This document shows, one piece after another, positions 17,441 through 26,635 of a stretch of 64,000 nucleotides of DNA (the stretch's first letter is position 1; every line of letters begins with the position of its first letter). Under the pieces are notes generated by a model. That model saw only the letters and a list, made by a program, of their open reading frames with translations. It was not told the origin of the DNA and made no database searches. Both the position numbers and the translations under genes were made by a program. This stretch comes from an uncultured Bacteroidia bacterium (lineage in GTDB: Bacteria; Bacteroidota; Bacteroidia; Bacteroidales; UBA932), in NCBI GenBank assembly GCA_902785785.1, contig CADAAA010000004.1, forward strand, positions 62,001 to 126,000, written 5' to 3'.

Positions 17441-19700
17441 AGAATTCGCAGGAGCCCTTCTCTCCAGCGATCCATACGGTATCGCCAGCCTGGAAGCGCA
17501 GGTCCGCTTTCGGGTTGGCGATAAACTCATTCTCGCGCAGTACGCTGATGACCATGCAGCCGCTGTCGCGCATCGAAAGCTCCTTCAACGCCTTCCCGTA
17601 CAGGAACGAACTCTCCGTGACAGGAATCACCTCGACGGAGAAGTCCATCTCGTCATTTCCGGGCTGGAGCCGGAGTGCATAGGGATCCACGACGTCGTGC
17701 TCCATCAGTTTGGCGAAATCCGCGATCTGGGCGCTTGTACCGACGGCCAGGAGGCGGTCGTAGGGGTAGACCGGCTCGTCCCCGCTGGGGATGAGGATCG
17801 AGTGGGTGCCGCGGACTATCTTGACGATGTTGACGCCCGTCATGCTGCGGAAAGGCATCTCCCGGAGTTTGTGGCCGACATAGGACGAATCCGGTGAGAT
17901 GTAGAAGGAGTCGAGATGGACATCATAGCCGGAGAGCTTCTCCTTGATGGTGTGCGTGACGGGGGCGTTCCTGCGGGCCTCCATCTCCTTGGCGTTGAGG
18001 TTGGAGATGAAACGGTCCTCGAGCCCGGAGAGCCTGATGTAGCGCGGAAGTATCCTGAGCAGGATCAATGTGGCTGCGACTATAAGCAGTATGCCCCACC
18101 ATGTGAGGTCAAACTTGCTGGATATGAAGATGAGGATGAAACTGACTGCGATAAGCAGCCTCAGGACCATCAGCGAGAGCAGCGGCCACTTGTTGCTGTC
18201 CTTTTCCTGAAGCAGCTTGTGTACATGGCCCTGCAGCGATCCCCTCTGGACTGCGAGCCCGTAGAGGAACGGGGCCATGGCGGCAAGCGTGATGACGACT
18301 CCCGTCCATTTGATGATGGCGGGACTCAGACCGTTCATGACCTTCTGGAGGAAACCGTCCAGGAATGAATGCGACCCTATAAGTATTGCTATGAGGACGA
18401 TGCTGTAAAGGACGATACGGGTCGCGTATGCTGTGAGGAACGTCTTCCATTCGCTCTTTTCAGCCTTGGAGCCGCTCTGGGACTCTTCATCAGAGGTATT
18501 GAGCCTGGAAAGGAGTTTGGCAGGCAGTTTCCGGTGCAGCCAGAGGCTGGCAGGGTCGGCAGCTTTGATCAGGAACGGCGTGGCGAAGGTAGTGAGGACC
18601 GACACGGAAATGATGACCGGATAGATGAATCCGCGCATCACGCCGAGGGATACTCCGAGGCTGGCAAGGATGAAACCGAATTCACCGAGCTGTGCGAGAC
18701 TGAATCCTGTATGCACAGCCGTATCCAGGCTCTTCCCGGCCAGTAACGCGCCGATGGTGATGAATGTCATGATGCCGCCAACGGCCAGTATGGCAATGAC
18801 GAGTATGGTCCCCCAGTGCTCTCCGATCACCGCGGGGTCTATCATCATGCCGACCGAGACGAAGAATATGGCTCCGAAGAGGTCCTTGATGCCGGATACC
18901 AGATGCTCGATATGCTCACCTTCGATGGTCTCGGCAAGTATGGAGCCCATGACGAACGCACCGAGTGCGGAGGAGAAACCTACAGCGGTGGCAAGTGAGA
19001 CCATACCGAAGCACAGGCCTATGGAAATGATCAGCAATATCTCGTCATTCATGTATTTCCTGGCCCGCTTCAGCAGCGTCGGAATGACGTAGATGCCGAC
19101 AAGGAACCATAGGATGATGAAGAATGCCAGTTTGGCAAGGTTCCATACCATCTCGCTGCCGGAGAATTTATTGGAGACGGCCAGCGTGGAGAGGAGGACC
19201 ATGAGCACCACTGCGATGAGGTCCTGGACTATCAGGCTTCCGAAGACAAGGGGAGCATAGGGCTTTTTCTTCAGCCCCATATCATTGAATGCCTTGATGA
19301 TGACACTCGATGAAGACATGGACATCATTCCGCCGAGGAAAAGGCTCTCCATGGTCGTCCAGCCGAGGGTTGAGCCGAGCATGAGGCCTACCATGAACAT
19401 CCCTATGCAGTTGGTCCCGGCAGTGATCAGCGCAGTGCTGCCGACCTTCAGCAGTTTCTTGAAACTGAACTCGAGTCCCAGGGCGAAGAGCAGGAAGATG
19501 ATGCCGATCTCGGACCATTGCTCGACGGATTCCACGCTGGAAATGGATGGGAGCAGTCCAAGGTGGGGGCTCACGAGGAATCCCGCGATGATGTATCCCA
19601 GGATAGGGGGCTGCTTGAGAGCCCGGGAGATGACGGTGAATATTCCTGCGGCAATCAGTATGACCGCCAGGTCGGCAACCAAGTTGAGTTCAGATCCCAT
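17433..19700 (-). CDS. CPA2-family cation:proton antiporter with C-terminal RCK_C (TrkA-C) domains
   Basis: 755 residues. The N-terminal half is a Na+/H+-exchanger-type membrane domain of 12-13 helices (starts LVADLAVILIAAGIFTVI; GIIFLLFALGLEFSF; SSVIIKAFNDMG). A second hydrophobic stretch (about 420-550) follows, and the C-terminus has two regulatory RCK_C-like modules (about 585-665 and 675-750, with YVGHKLREMPFRSMTGVNIV and FLYGKALKELSMRDSGCMVISV in part). KefB/YhaU-like potassium or sodium efflux is likely, gated by a ligand at the RCK_C domains. No TrkA-N Rossmann domain is visible. Confidence 0.88.
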   Translation of the reverse strand: MGSELNLVADLAVILIAAGIFTVISRALKQPPILGYIIAGFLVSPHLGLLPSISSVESVEQWSEIGIIFLLFALGLEFSFKKLLKVGSTALITAGTNCIGMFMVGLMLGSTLGWTTMESLFLGGMMSMSSSSVIIKAFNDMGLKKKPYAPLVFGSLIVQDLIAVVLMVLLSTLAVSNKFSGSEMVWNLAKLAFFIILWFLVGIYVIPTLLKRARKYMNDEILLIISIGLCFGMVSLATAVGFSSALGAFVMGSILAETIEGEHIEHLVSGIKDLFGAIFFVSVGMMIDPAVIGEHWGTILVIAILAVGGIMTFITIGALLAGKSLDTAVHTGFSLAQLGEFGFILASLGVSLGVMRGFIYPVIISVSVLTTFATPFLIKAADPASLWLHRKLPAKLLSRLNTSDEESQSGSKAEKSEWKTFLTAYATRIVLYSIVLIAILIGSHSFLDGFLQKVMNGLSPAIIKWTGVVITLAAMAPFLYGLAVQRGSLQGHVHKLLQEKDSNKWPLLSLMVLRLLIAVSFILIFISSKFDLTWWGILLIVAATLILLRILPRYIRLSGLEDRFISNLNAKEMEARRNAPVTHTIKEKLSGYDVHLDSFYISPDSSYVGHKLREMPFRSMTGVNIVKIVRGTHSILIPSGDEPVYPYDRLLAVGTSAQIADFAKLMEHDVVDPYALRLQPGNDEMDFSVEVIPVTESSFLYGKALKELSMRDSGCMVISVLRENEFIANPKADLRFQAGDTVWIAGEKGSCEFFR

Positions 19701-19708
19701 AACGATGA

Positions 19709-19716
19709 CAAAGTTA
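19709..19716 (-). promoter_or_regulatory. Putative -7 box for the antiporter gene (TAACTTTG on the minus strand)
   Basis: CAAAGTTA on the plus strand, 8 bases before the start codon, implying a near-leaderless transcript. Confidence 0.4.
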
Positions 19717-19744
19717 AAAAATAAATCCTTATCTTCGTGCTGCC

Positions 19745-20395
19745 ATGGCAGGATCGAAAGTCATATTGTACATACATGGAATGGGCGGGGGAGCGGACAG
19801 CCGCATCCCGTCCATCCTTTCCGAATGCCTTCCCGCTCCGTTGGAAGTGACAGTCCGTACCTATGATTTCGATCCGGAGATTGCCAGGGAACAGATATCC
19901 TCCTGGATAGAAGAGTTGCATCCGGTCGTACTGGCAGGGGAGTCTCTTGGTGCGAATCACGCCCTTGCCATGTACGGGCGTTACGGCCTTCCGACCGTCC
20001 TTGTCTCCCCGGCACTCAATGCCCCAGCAGTCCTCAGCTTGCTCGCTCCCATTACCCTGGTCCCCGGAGTCGGGGCTCTGCTTGACCGCATCTACCGGCC
20101 CAGGCCGGGTGACCGGCAGGCCGTACATTTCCGCTATGCTTTGCTCCGCAAATGGAAGGCGCTGCGATTAACCTTCGACCGCCGGTCGAAGGCTACGGAC
20201 CCTGCGCCGTTCGCGTTCTTCGGAACGCATGACCATTACCGCCGTAGCGGCATCGTGTCGCTCCGAGGCTGGCGCAAGCGCTTCGGCGAGGGTACTTACA
20301 CCCTTTACGACGGCAGCCATTTCATGGAGGAGCAATACGTCAGGACCCTTCTGGCAGACCGTATCAGGGGCCTGGCAGAAGGGTCCAGCGAATAG
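19745..20395 (+). CDS. Small alpha/beta-hydrolase
   Basis: 216 residues, no signal peptide. It starts with an oxyanion-loop type motif YIHGMGGG (residues 9-16) and has a nucleophile elbow GESLGAN with Ser67. An acidic residue in FFGTHDHY and a histidine in YDGSHFMEE could complete the triad. These features support a serine hydrolase, but the substrate is unknown. A variant -7 box TATCTTCG (19730-19737) lies just before the ATG. It is divergent from the antiporter and ends 14 bases from the convergent outer-membrane protein gene. Confidence 0.7.
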   Translation: MAGSKVILYIHGMGGGADSRIPSILSECLPAPLEVTVRTYDFDPEIAREQISSWIEELHPVVLAGESLGANHALAMYGRYGLPTVLVSPALNAPAVLSLLAPITLVPGVGALLDRIYRPRPGDRQAVHFRYALLRKWKALRLTFDRRSKATDPAPFAFFGTHDHYRRSGIVSLRGWRKRFGEGTYTLYDGSHFMEEQYVRTLLADRIRGLAEGSSE

Positions 20396-20409
20396 TTATC
20401 CTGAAAGGA

Positions 20410-21084
20410 TTAGAAACTGATCATCATGTGTAGTTCGGCGCCCATGAACATGAGGCTCTTGGTGTCGATCTTGGTGTCTTCGTCGATAACGGTGACGGAG
20501 ACAGGGCTCATGTTCTTGTAGTAACGCTGGAACGGCAGTCCGAAACTGAACGAAAGGGTACGGTTGGGCGCTATGCCGATCTGAGGCTCGAAGAAGAATC
20601 CCTTGACATTGCATTTCTCGAAATTCTTGGCGAGTTTGTTGATGCCGGACTCCTTGCCCGTGTTGTATGCTGACAGCCCGATACGGTATCCAAGGTCGCA
20701 TTGGATGAAGAAGTTGGCTCCACGGTCGTAGTAACCGTCCCCGCTGATGGCATAGCGGCCCCTCATGAAGATAGGGAGCGAGAGCTCTCCATGGTAGTCA
20801 TAGTCCTTGTTCTTCTTGGATCCGCCCTGTATCGCCAAAGCGTGTACGTAATCGACGCCACCGCCGACACCGAACTGGAACTCGGGGGAGAACCGGTACA
20901 GGAAGGATAAATTAATACCTCCTATGGCCTGGGCGCCTCGGCCGACGCCTTCTCCAAGATGGAAATCGATATAGGACGCGACGTCGCTGTCGCGATAATC
21001 GTCATTGAACCTCTGGGCATGCAGGCTGCTCATGGAAAAGCAGCATGCAGCCAGCAAAAGAAGGAGTTTCACAGCTTTCTTCAT
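20410..21084 (-). CDS. Outer-membrane beta-barrel protein
   Basis: 224 residues. Signal peptide MKKAVKLLLLLAACCFSMSSLHA, then alternating amphipathic strands with typical barrel signatures (NLSFLYRFSPEFQFGVGGGVDYVHA in pieces, FIQCDLGYRIGL, LSFSFGLPFQRYY) and a C-terminal Phe. It belongs to the broad PorT/opacity-like barrel group of Bacteroidetes. The role is unknown, and it is a single gene with its own divergent promoter region. Confidence 0.75.
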   Translation of the reverse strand: MKKAVKLLLLLAACCFSMSSLHAQRFNDDYRDSDVASYIDFHLGEGVGRGAQAIGGINLSFLYRFSPEFQFGVGGGVDYVHALAIQGGSKKNKDYDYHGELSLPIFMRGRYAISGDGYYDRGANFFIQCDLGYRIGLSAYNTGKESGINKLAKNFEKCNVKGFFFEPQIGIAPNRTLSFSFGLPFQRYYKNMSPVSVTVIDEDTKIDTKSLMFMGAELHMMISF

Positions 21085-21105
21085 ACTTTTCAGTTTTTGT
21101 TTTCA

Positions 21106-21113
21106 CAAAAATA
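21106..21113 (-). promoter_or_regulatory. Putative -7 box for the beta-barrel gene (TATTTTTG on the minus strand)
   Basis: CAAAAATA on the plus strand, 21 bases before the start codon. Confidence 0.35.
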
Positions 21114-21147
21114 GCATTTTTTTCACTATCGGCAAGAGGAAAAACCT

Positions 21148-21155
21148 TACCTTTG
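21148..21155 (+). promoter_or_regulatory. -7 box TACCTTTG before the lipoprotein-exonuclease-methyltransferase run
   Basis: An exact TAnnTTTG match, 18 bases before the ATG at 21174. Confidence 0.5.
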
Positions 21156-21173
21156 CATTTAAACGGATTCACG

Positions 21174-22268
21174 ATGAAAGCATTCAGAGCCACCATACCC
21201 GTACTTGCGGCCGCACTGCTGGCCGTCCTGCTGCCTTCAGGCTGCAGGGAGACGGCCGAGACCGGCCGCCGGACGGTACCGTATGTCCAGCAAATCCTTT
21301 CGACCCACGGCCATGAATGGTCGCTGCTTTCTGGCTTCGACCCCGCAGACCCGAAGGGCTCCATCGCCCTGGTCGGGCCTGAGACGCGGAACCGTGCCCT
21401 CGCGGAGCGTTTCCTGGCGGGGGACGATTTCGACAATATCCGTGGCAATACAGCTCCTGACGAGCTTCCTGACTTTGCCGGAGAGCGCATCGACATCCTG
21501 ACAGACAAGGCCAATACTCCTTACGAGTCCTTCCTCGGTCCGGGAGAAGACAGCCTCCGTACCGTCACGGTCAGGAACTTCCTTTTCGCCATAGATACGA
21601 TGCTCAGCATCGGAGCTTTCGACAACGATAGGCTGGAACGCAAGGAAAACTCCAAGGTCGTTGTGTTCACTTCTCCGATGTCCGCTGCATTCGGAGCCTT
21701 CGATATCGATACCCTCGTCCGCTCGGTCGGACGGCAGATCCCTGTGATCTTCCCGTCCCGCCTTATGTTCGAACGGCAGTTCGACAGGAATATCCCGCAC
21801 CTTCACGTAGCTGTGATCACCGACAGCCTGAGCGCGGAGTCAGGAGTTTATCCGCTCATTTTTGACGAGATGGCTGCAGAGCGCGGGCTGCTCGGCTGCG
21901 GTTGTGTGGCATTTGCTTGTGACTCCGTCAGTTATGCGGGTGATATACTGGACTCTTACCGTCAGGCGGGCGGCAATATGCCTCTGTCCGCCATCATCGT
22001 GGATGACCCCGATGCGGACATAGAGGCCATCCGCGATTCGTTCGGATGGATCCTTCATGTGCAGAGCGAGGCCAACCTCGGCTACCGCAAGCTCATGACC
22101 GACGGTTTTACGGTAATAGACGCCAGACGCGAGGTGACCGATGCCTGTTACAGGCTGCTGCGCCGCACCAACAACTTCACGCACAACATTTCCTACCCGT
22201 ACTCGAAGGATTATATCACCGTCCCGGCTTCTTCGGGCGGAGGTTACAACCTCGTGGAACTGTATTGA
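21174..22268 (+). CDS. Unknown lipoprotein, possibly with a periplasmic-binding-like fold
   Basis: 364 residues. A lipoprotein signal ends in LLPSGC. I do not recognise the family. Two halves show alternating strand/helix segments (GSIALVGPETRNRALAERFL, VVVFTSPMSAAFGAFD, HLHVAVITDSL, LSAIIVDDPDADIEAIRDSF) reminiscent of type I periplasmic-binding proteins, but this is only a pattern impression. An in-frame extension upstream to 21045 is ignored because the signal peptide and promoter define 21174. It is followed after one base by the exonuclease gene. Confidence 0.6.
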   Translation: MKAFRATIPVLAAALLAVLLPSGCRETAETGRRTVPYVQQILSTHGHEWSLLSGFDPADPKGSIALVGPETRNRALAERFLAGDDFDNIRGNTAPDELPDFAGERIDILTDKANTPYESFLGPGEDSLRTVTVRNFLFAIDTMLSIGAFDNDRLERKENSKVVVFTSPMSAAFGAFDIDTLVRSVGRQIPVIFPSRLMFERQFDRNIPHLHVAVITDSLSAESGVYPLIFDEMAAERGLLGCGCVAFACDSVSYAGDILDSYRQAGGNMPLSAIIVDDPDADIEAIRDSFGWILHVQSEANLGYRKLMTDGFTVIDARREVTDACYRLLRRTNNFTHNISYPYSKDYITVPASSGGGYNLVELY

Positions 22269-22269
22269 C

Positions 22270-22932
22270 ATGTATAGAATCACCATACCGGCCGAAGAGA
22301 TAGATGGAATGCCCTTGGTTTCATTCCCGGGGTCCATCACAGTCATAGAGGAGACGGGTGCTGCCTTCGACAAGGCTGTCGCCTATCTGCGGAGACAGAA
22401 GGTCATCGGTTTCGACACCGAGTCCCGTCCTTCGTTCTCCGCTGACCAGCCCCATTACGGCGTTTCCCTGCTGCAGCTCTCCGGTGCAACCAAAGCCTAT
22501 CTTTTCCGGATCAAGAAATGCGGCATGCCCGCGAGCCTTTGCCGGCTTCTGTCTGACGACCGCATCGTCAAGGTCGGCGCTGCGGTGCATGACGACCTGC
22601 GCGGGCTCAAGAGGCTTCACGGCTTCGAGCCTGGCGCCTTCGTAGACCTCCAGAAGATAGGATGGGAGTATGGCATCAGGGACAAGGCCGTAAAGAAGAT
22701 GGCCGCCAACATCCTGGGTATCAGGATATCCAAGACCCAGCAGCTCTCCAACTGGGAGGCCGAAAGGCTCAGCGAGCCCCAGCAGCGTTATGCCGCCACC
22801 GATGCCTGGGTGTGCCGCGAGATGTATCTCAGGCTCCTCAAGTCGGAGAAGCATCCCCTGACTCCGGAGCAATTGCTCCCGAATCCTGTTAAAACCGAAT
22901 CCAATGATCAAGGTCATACTGAAGAAAGGTAG
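22270..22932 (+). CDS. RNase D-like 3'-5' exonuclease
   Basis: 220 residues. DEDDy exonuclease superfamily: FDTES carries the first Asp/Glu pair (Asp49, Glu51), VGAAVHDDLRGL the next Asp, and YAATDAWVCREMY the final Tyr/Asp. Such stand-alone domains trim the 3' ends of RNA or DNA. No HRDC domain is present, so it is shorter than RNase D. The ATG at 22270 follows the lipoprotein stop by one base. The 3' end overlaps the methyltransferase gene by 29 bases, pointing to co-transcription. Confidence 0.85.
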   Translation: MYRITIPAEEIDGMPLVSFPGSITVIEETGAAFDKAVAYLRRQKVIGFDTESRPSFSADQPHYGVSLLQLSGATKAYLFRIKKCGMPASLCRLLSDDRIVKVGAAVHDDLRGLKRLHGFEPGAFVDLQKIGWEYGIRDKAVKKMAANILGIRISKTQQLSNWEAERLSEPQQRYAATDAWVCREMYLRLLKSEKHPLTPEQLLPNPVKTESNDQGHTEER

Positions 22933-24103
22933 GGAGGATTCCCTCCTGCGTTTCCATCCCTGGGTGTTTTCCGGCGCCATCGCACAGGTGGCCGGACATC
23001 CCGCCGAGGGCGACATCGTGTCGGTCCATGCCTCGGACGGAGGCTTCCTCGGCTGCGGGCATTATCAAGTAGGTTCCATCGCTGTCCGCATCCTCAGTTT
23101 CGACCAGTCCGCCCTTGCGCCTGATTTCTACGAGGTAATGCTCGGCCGGGCCCTTGAGGTCCGGCGCGCCGTCGGCCTGGACGGCGGGGACGGTGCACGC
23201 ACCGCGTGCTACCGTCTCGTCCACGGCGAGGGCGACGGGCTGCCCGGCCTGATCATCGACTATTACGACGGTGTCTGCGTGCTGCAGGCCCATTCCGTCG
23301 GCATGTTCCGTGCCAGGCATCAGGTCTGCGAGGCGCTCAAGGCCATATATTGCGACCGGCTCAAGGCGGTTTACGACAAGAGTTCCGGGACTGCGCCTTA
23401 CAAGGCCGGACTGGAGCTGGTCGACGGTTACCTGTACCGGGCTGAGGGATTCTCGGATGACGAGCAGACCGTGCTCGAAAACGGGCACAAGTTCATCGTC
23501 AACTGGACTGAGGGGCAGAAGACCGGCTTCTTCCTCGACCAGAGGGAGAACCGCGCGCTTGTCGGCCGTTATGCCGCCGGGCGTAACGTCCTGAACCTCT
23601 TCTGCTACACGGGAGGCTTCTCCATATATGCGCTGGCCGCAGGCGCTGTACATGTCGACTCGGTCGACAGCTCCGCCAAGGCCATGATGATGGTGGACCG
23701 CAATGTCGCCCTCAACGGTTTCGACGCCTCTCTCCATACGGGATATTGTACAGACGCCATCGATTACCTCAAGAATGTTCCCGAAGGTAAATATGATCTC
23801 ATGATCGTGGACCCGCCGGCGTTCGCCAAGCATCGCGGCGTGCTGAAGAACGCCCTGCGGGCATACCAGCGGCTGAACGCCGCCGCAATCGCCAAGGTCG
23901 CTCCCGGCGGTCTGGTGTTTACCTATAGCTGCTCGCAAGTAGTTGACAAGGAGGCGTTTGCATTGGCGGTATTCTCTGCCGCCGCATCCGTCGGCCGCTC
24001 GGTCCGCATCCTGGACCGTCTTAACCAGCCTGCCGACCATCCCGTGAGCATCTATCATCCGGAAGGGGAGTACCTCAAAGGTCTTCTGCTGTACGTAGAA
24101 TAG
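22904..24103 (+). CDS. Class I rRNA large-subunit methyltransferase, RlmI type
   Basis: 399 residues. An N-terminal PUA-like domain (start MIKVILKKGREDSLLRFHPWVFSGAI), a middle domain, and a Rossmann SAM-binding domain (NLFCYTGGFSIYALAAGA, then VDSS). The catalytic cysteine region is near FTYSCSQ, with the DPP-type motif MIVDPPAF. RlmI makes 5-methylcytosine at position 1962 of E. coli 23S rRNA. Length and motifs fit the RlmI/YccW family well. It starts within the exonuclease gene. Confidence 0.9.
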   Translation: MIKVILKKGREDSLLRFHPWVFSGAIAQVAGHPAEGDIVSVHASDGGFLGCGHYQVGSIAVRILSFDQSALAPDFYEVMLGRALEVRRAVGLDGGDGARTACYRLVHGEGDGLPGLIIDYYDGVCVLQAHSVGMFRARHQVCEALKAIYCDRLKAVYDKSSGTAPYKAGLELVDGYLYRAEGFSDDEQTVLENGHKFIVNWTEGQKTGFFLDQRENRALVGRYAAGRNVLNLFCYTGGFSIYALAAGAVHVDSVDSSAKAMMMVDRNVALNGFDASLHTGYCTDAIDYLKNVPEGKYDLMIVDPPAFAKHRGVLKNALRAYQRLNAAAIAKVAPGGLVFTYSCSQVVDKEAFALAVFSAAASVGRSVRILDRLNQPADHPVSIYHPEGEYLKGLLLYVE

Positions 24104-24111
24104 TTTTTCAC

Positions 24112-25287
24112 ATGGCAATTGACGCTAATATAGGTCTTTTCAACGAGAGTTTTCCTCCAGTGATGGACGGAGTCGCCATATGCGTGGAAAACTACGCCCG
24201 GTGGATGCAGGAGAAGGTCGGAGGCGTCTCCGTCATTACTCCCCGCAATCCGGGGGTCGACTATAGTGACAGGGCTTACGAAGTCCTGGACTACATGTCA
24301 GTCCCGGTCCCTTTCCGTCCCCCGTACGTCACCGGGATTTCCGAGATCGATCCGCTCTTCCTCAAGCAGCTTCTCAAGAGAAAGTTCAGGATAGTCCATG
24401 CCCACAGCCCCTTCGTGGCCGGAATCACAGCCGTCCATGTCGCCCGTGTGCAGAAGATCCCCCTGGTCGCTACTTTCCATTCAAAATACCGTGACGACTT
24501 CTCCCGTGTCATGCCCGGTCCGATGGTCGATGTCGTAATCAAGGAGATCGTCCGTTTCTACGAGAAGGCTGATGCTGTCTGGGTCCCGCAGGAGTCCGTA
24601 AAGGATGTCCTTTACAGCTATGGATACAAGGGCCCGGTGGATGTCATGCCCAACGGATGCGACCTTGTGGGTGATTATCCGGAGTCGTTCTTCCGTGAAG
24701 CAAGGGCTGCACTTGGCCTCGGAGACGGTCTTTTCACGATGCTGTTCGTCGGCCAGCATATCTGGGAGAAGAATCTCCGGCTAACCATCGAAGCCCTCGG
24801 ACGCATCAAGGACCTGCCTTACAGGATGTTCTTCGTCGGAACGGGATATGCCGAGAATGAGATGAAGGAGTTGACAGAGAGTCTGGGCATAGCCGACAAA
24901 GTGACATTCGTGGGACGGGTGACTGACCGCGAACTGCTGAAACGCTATTACGCCGCTGCCGACCTGTTCCTGTTCCCGTCGTTGTACGACACTGACGGCC
25001 TGGTGGTCCGCGAGGCCGCCGCTTTCGGCACTCCGTCTGTCATGCTCAAGGAGGCTTCAGCCTCGGGCATGCTCACTGACGGTGAGACCGGCTTCAAGAT
25101 CGCCGGGACGCTTGACGACTTCGAGGCGCTCTTGCGCGCGCTTGCCGCCGACCCTGCACGCCGTGAGGCGGTCGGCCGCGGCGCCCGCAGCATCGTCCGC
25201 TCCTGGGAAGATATCGCGGACGAGGCCCTTGACCGGTACAACGCCATACTTTCACGCCGTTTCCTCATCAGCCCGATCAAAGGGTGA
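24112..25287 (+). CDS. Glycosyltransferase family 4
   Basis: 391 residues, cytoplasmic GT-B fold. The N-terminal domain starts NIGLFNESFPPVMDGVA and has AHSPFVAG and ATFHSKYRDDF. The C-terminal Rossmann half has FVGQHIWEKN, VGTGYAENEMKEL and the E-x7-E donor motif in FLFPSLYDTDGLVVREAAAFGTPSV, split here over the conserved segment. The start resembles alpha-mannosyltransferases of the PimB/MgtA group, so glycolipid or surface glycan synthesis is likely, but acceptor and donor are not determined. It follows the methyltransferase by 8 bases and is the last gene before tRNA-Cys. Confidence 0.88.
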   Translation: MAIDANIGLFNESFPPVMDGVAICVENYARWMQEKVGGVSVITPRNPGVDYSDRAYEVLDYMSVPVPFRPPYVTGISEIDPLFLKQLLKRKFRIVHAHSPFVAGITAVHVARVQKIPLVATFHSKYRDDFSRVMPGPMVDVVIKEIVRFYEKADAVWVPQESVKDVLYSYGYKGPVDVMPNGCDLVGDYPESFFREARAALGLGDGLFTMLFVGQHIWEKNLRLTIEALGRIKDLPYRMFFVGTGYAENEMKELTESLGIADKVTFVGRVTDRELLKRYYAAADLFLFPSLYDTDGLVVREAAAFGTPSVMLKEASASGMLTDGETGFKIAGTLDDFEALLRALAADPARREAVGRGARSIVRSWEDIADEALDRYNAILSRRFLISPIKG

Positions 25288-25293
25288 TTTTTA

Positions 25294-25323
25294 TTTGTTT
25301 CTCAAAAAAAATCTCTATATTTG
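25294..25323 (+). promoter_or_regulatory. Promoter of tRNA-Cys, TTTG-N18-TATATTTG
   Basis: TTTG at 25294-25297 and TATATTTG at 25316-25323. The tRNA begins 11 bases after the -7 box. Confidence 0.7.
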
Positions 25324-25334
25324 CAATCCACTTC

Positions 25335-25405
25335 GGTGCCTGGGCCGGGAGGTTAGGCACTGGTCTGCAAAACCAGGTAGAGCGGTTCAATTCCGCTAGG
25401 CACCT
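25335..25405 (+). tRNA. tRNA-Cys (GCA)
   Basis: A full cloverleaf can be drawn. The acceptor stem is GGTGCCT / AGGCACC with discriminator T, as expected for Cys. The D stem is GCC/GGC. The anticodon stem is CTGGT/ACCAG with 7-base loop CTGCAAA and anticodon GCA at 25367-25369. The T arm is AGCGG/CCGCT with TTCAATT loop. CCA is not encoded, so the end is added enzymatically. It has its own promoter and terminator. Confidence 0.95.
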
Positions 25406-25410
25406 CGAAA

Positions 25411-25441
25411 TGCCTCTACAGATAGTTGTAGGGGCATTTTT
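25411..25441 (+). terminator. Terminator of tRNA-Cys
   Basis: Stem TGCCTCTACA / TGTAGGGGCA (one wobble), loop GATAGT, followed by TTTTT. Confidence 0.85.
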
Positions 25442-25470
25442 AGTTACTGGGTAAAATTAACCTCAAAATT

Positions 25471-26619
25471 ATGAAAAAGCAGTTTATAAACTTCCTGACC
25501 GTAATGGCTGCAATTGCAGTGGTTCTTGTCTCATGTGACAGGCATGCCGATCCCTCCACCCCGGAGGTCTCCATGGATCCTGCCAATTGCCATATCGTTT
25601 CCACCCCCGGAACGTATGCTTTCCAAGCAGTGAAGGGTAAGTCGTCCGAGCAGGTCTTGGGAATCGCTTCCGTGGAGATTCTTTGGGAATCCTTCGGTAC
25701 ATCCGAAGTCCCTGCCAAGGGTGACATCCTTGCTGAAGCCAGGTATACCGCTTCTGACGGACTTGTTCATTTCAAGACCCCGTCGAAGCTGAAAGACGGC
25801 AATGCCCTCATTGCCGCCAAGGACGCCTCCGGCAATATCCTTTGGTCATGGCACATCTGGGTGTGCGAAAGTTGGGACCCGGGAAAAACCGCACATACTT
25901 ATTATAACGATGCCGGTATCATGATGGACCGCAACCTTGGTGCAACGTCGGTTACCCCCGGTGATGTCAAGTCCCTCGGCCTCCTTTATCAGTGGGGTCG
26001 CAAGGATCCGTTCCTTGGCGCAAGCAGTATCACGGAAAGAGTGTTGGCAGCGTCGACCTTGAATTGGCCCGAGCCCGTTATGTCCAATGCCCAGACTGGC
26101 ACAATCGCCTATGCCATAGCTCATCCGACTACTTTCATCGCCTCTGAGGAAGATAATTACGACTGGTATTATACCGGCGATTTCTATACGGACAACACCC
26201 GCTGGCAGGAGGACATCAGCTTATATGATCCTTGTCCTGCAGGTTGGACACTCCCCGACGGACCCACTCCGACCGAGTCTGGATTTTGGTACACGGTATA
26301 TGGGAAAAGGCTCATGTCATTGGACTTCGATGTCGAAAACCGAGGCAGGAACTTTACCAAGATATTCGGGGATGCCGATCCAATCTGGTTCCCTCTTGCC
26401 GGCTGCAGGTCTGACAATAACGGACGGATCTGGTCCGTTGGTGATAACTGCGGTCTGTGGACATCGACTCCCGATCTGGATTTGGAAGATCCTATCGGCA
26501 GGGTAATGGCCTTGGGACAGGATCTCAGAACTATCTACGAGACAGAGTTGTCAGTTTTCACTGCGATGGATTATTGCCGTGCCGTCGGCTATTCTGTACG
26601 TTGTGTAGCCGAAAAGTAG
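25471..26619 (+). CDS. Surface lipoprotein with Fibrobacter/Bacteroidales major-paralogous-domain features
   Basis: 382 residues. Lipoprotein signal with VLVSC (Cys22). The N-terminal module (about 25-140) looks like a beta-sandwich. The C-terminal part has WHIWVC, MMDRNLGATSV, GLLYQWGRKDPF, YDPCPAGWTLPDG and SVRCVAEK, which are hallmarks of the FISUMP/major paralogous domain found in many gut Bacteroidetes surface proteins of unknown function. A decayed copy of its SVGDNCGLWT region lies 0.9 kb downstream. It is likely co-transcribed with the next gene. Confidence 0.75.
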   Translation: MKKQFINFLTVMAAIAVVLVSCDRHADPSTPEVSMDPANCHIVSTPGTYAFQAVKGKSSEQVLGIASVEILWESFGTSEVPAKGDILAEARYTASDGLVHFKTPSKLKDGNALIAAKDASGNILWSWHIWVCESWDPGKTAHTYYNDAGIMMDRNLGATSVTPGDVKSLGLLYQWGRKDPFLGASSITERVLAASTLNWPEPVMSNAQTGTIAYAIAHPTTFIASEEDNYDWYYTGDFYTDNTRWQEDISLYDPCPAGWTLPDGPTPTESGFWYTVYGKRLMSLDFDVENRGRNFTKIFGDADPIWFPLAGCRSDNNGRIWSVGDNCGLWTSTPDLDLEDPIGRVMALGQDLRTIYETELSVFTAMDYCRAVGYSVRCVAEK

Positions 26620-26635
26620 TTTGAAGGTGAAAACC

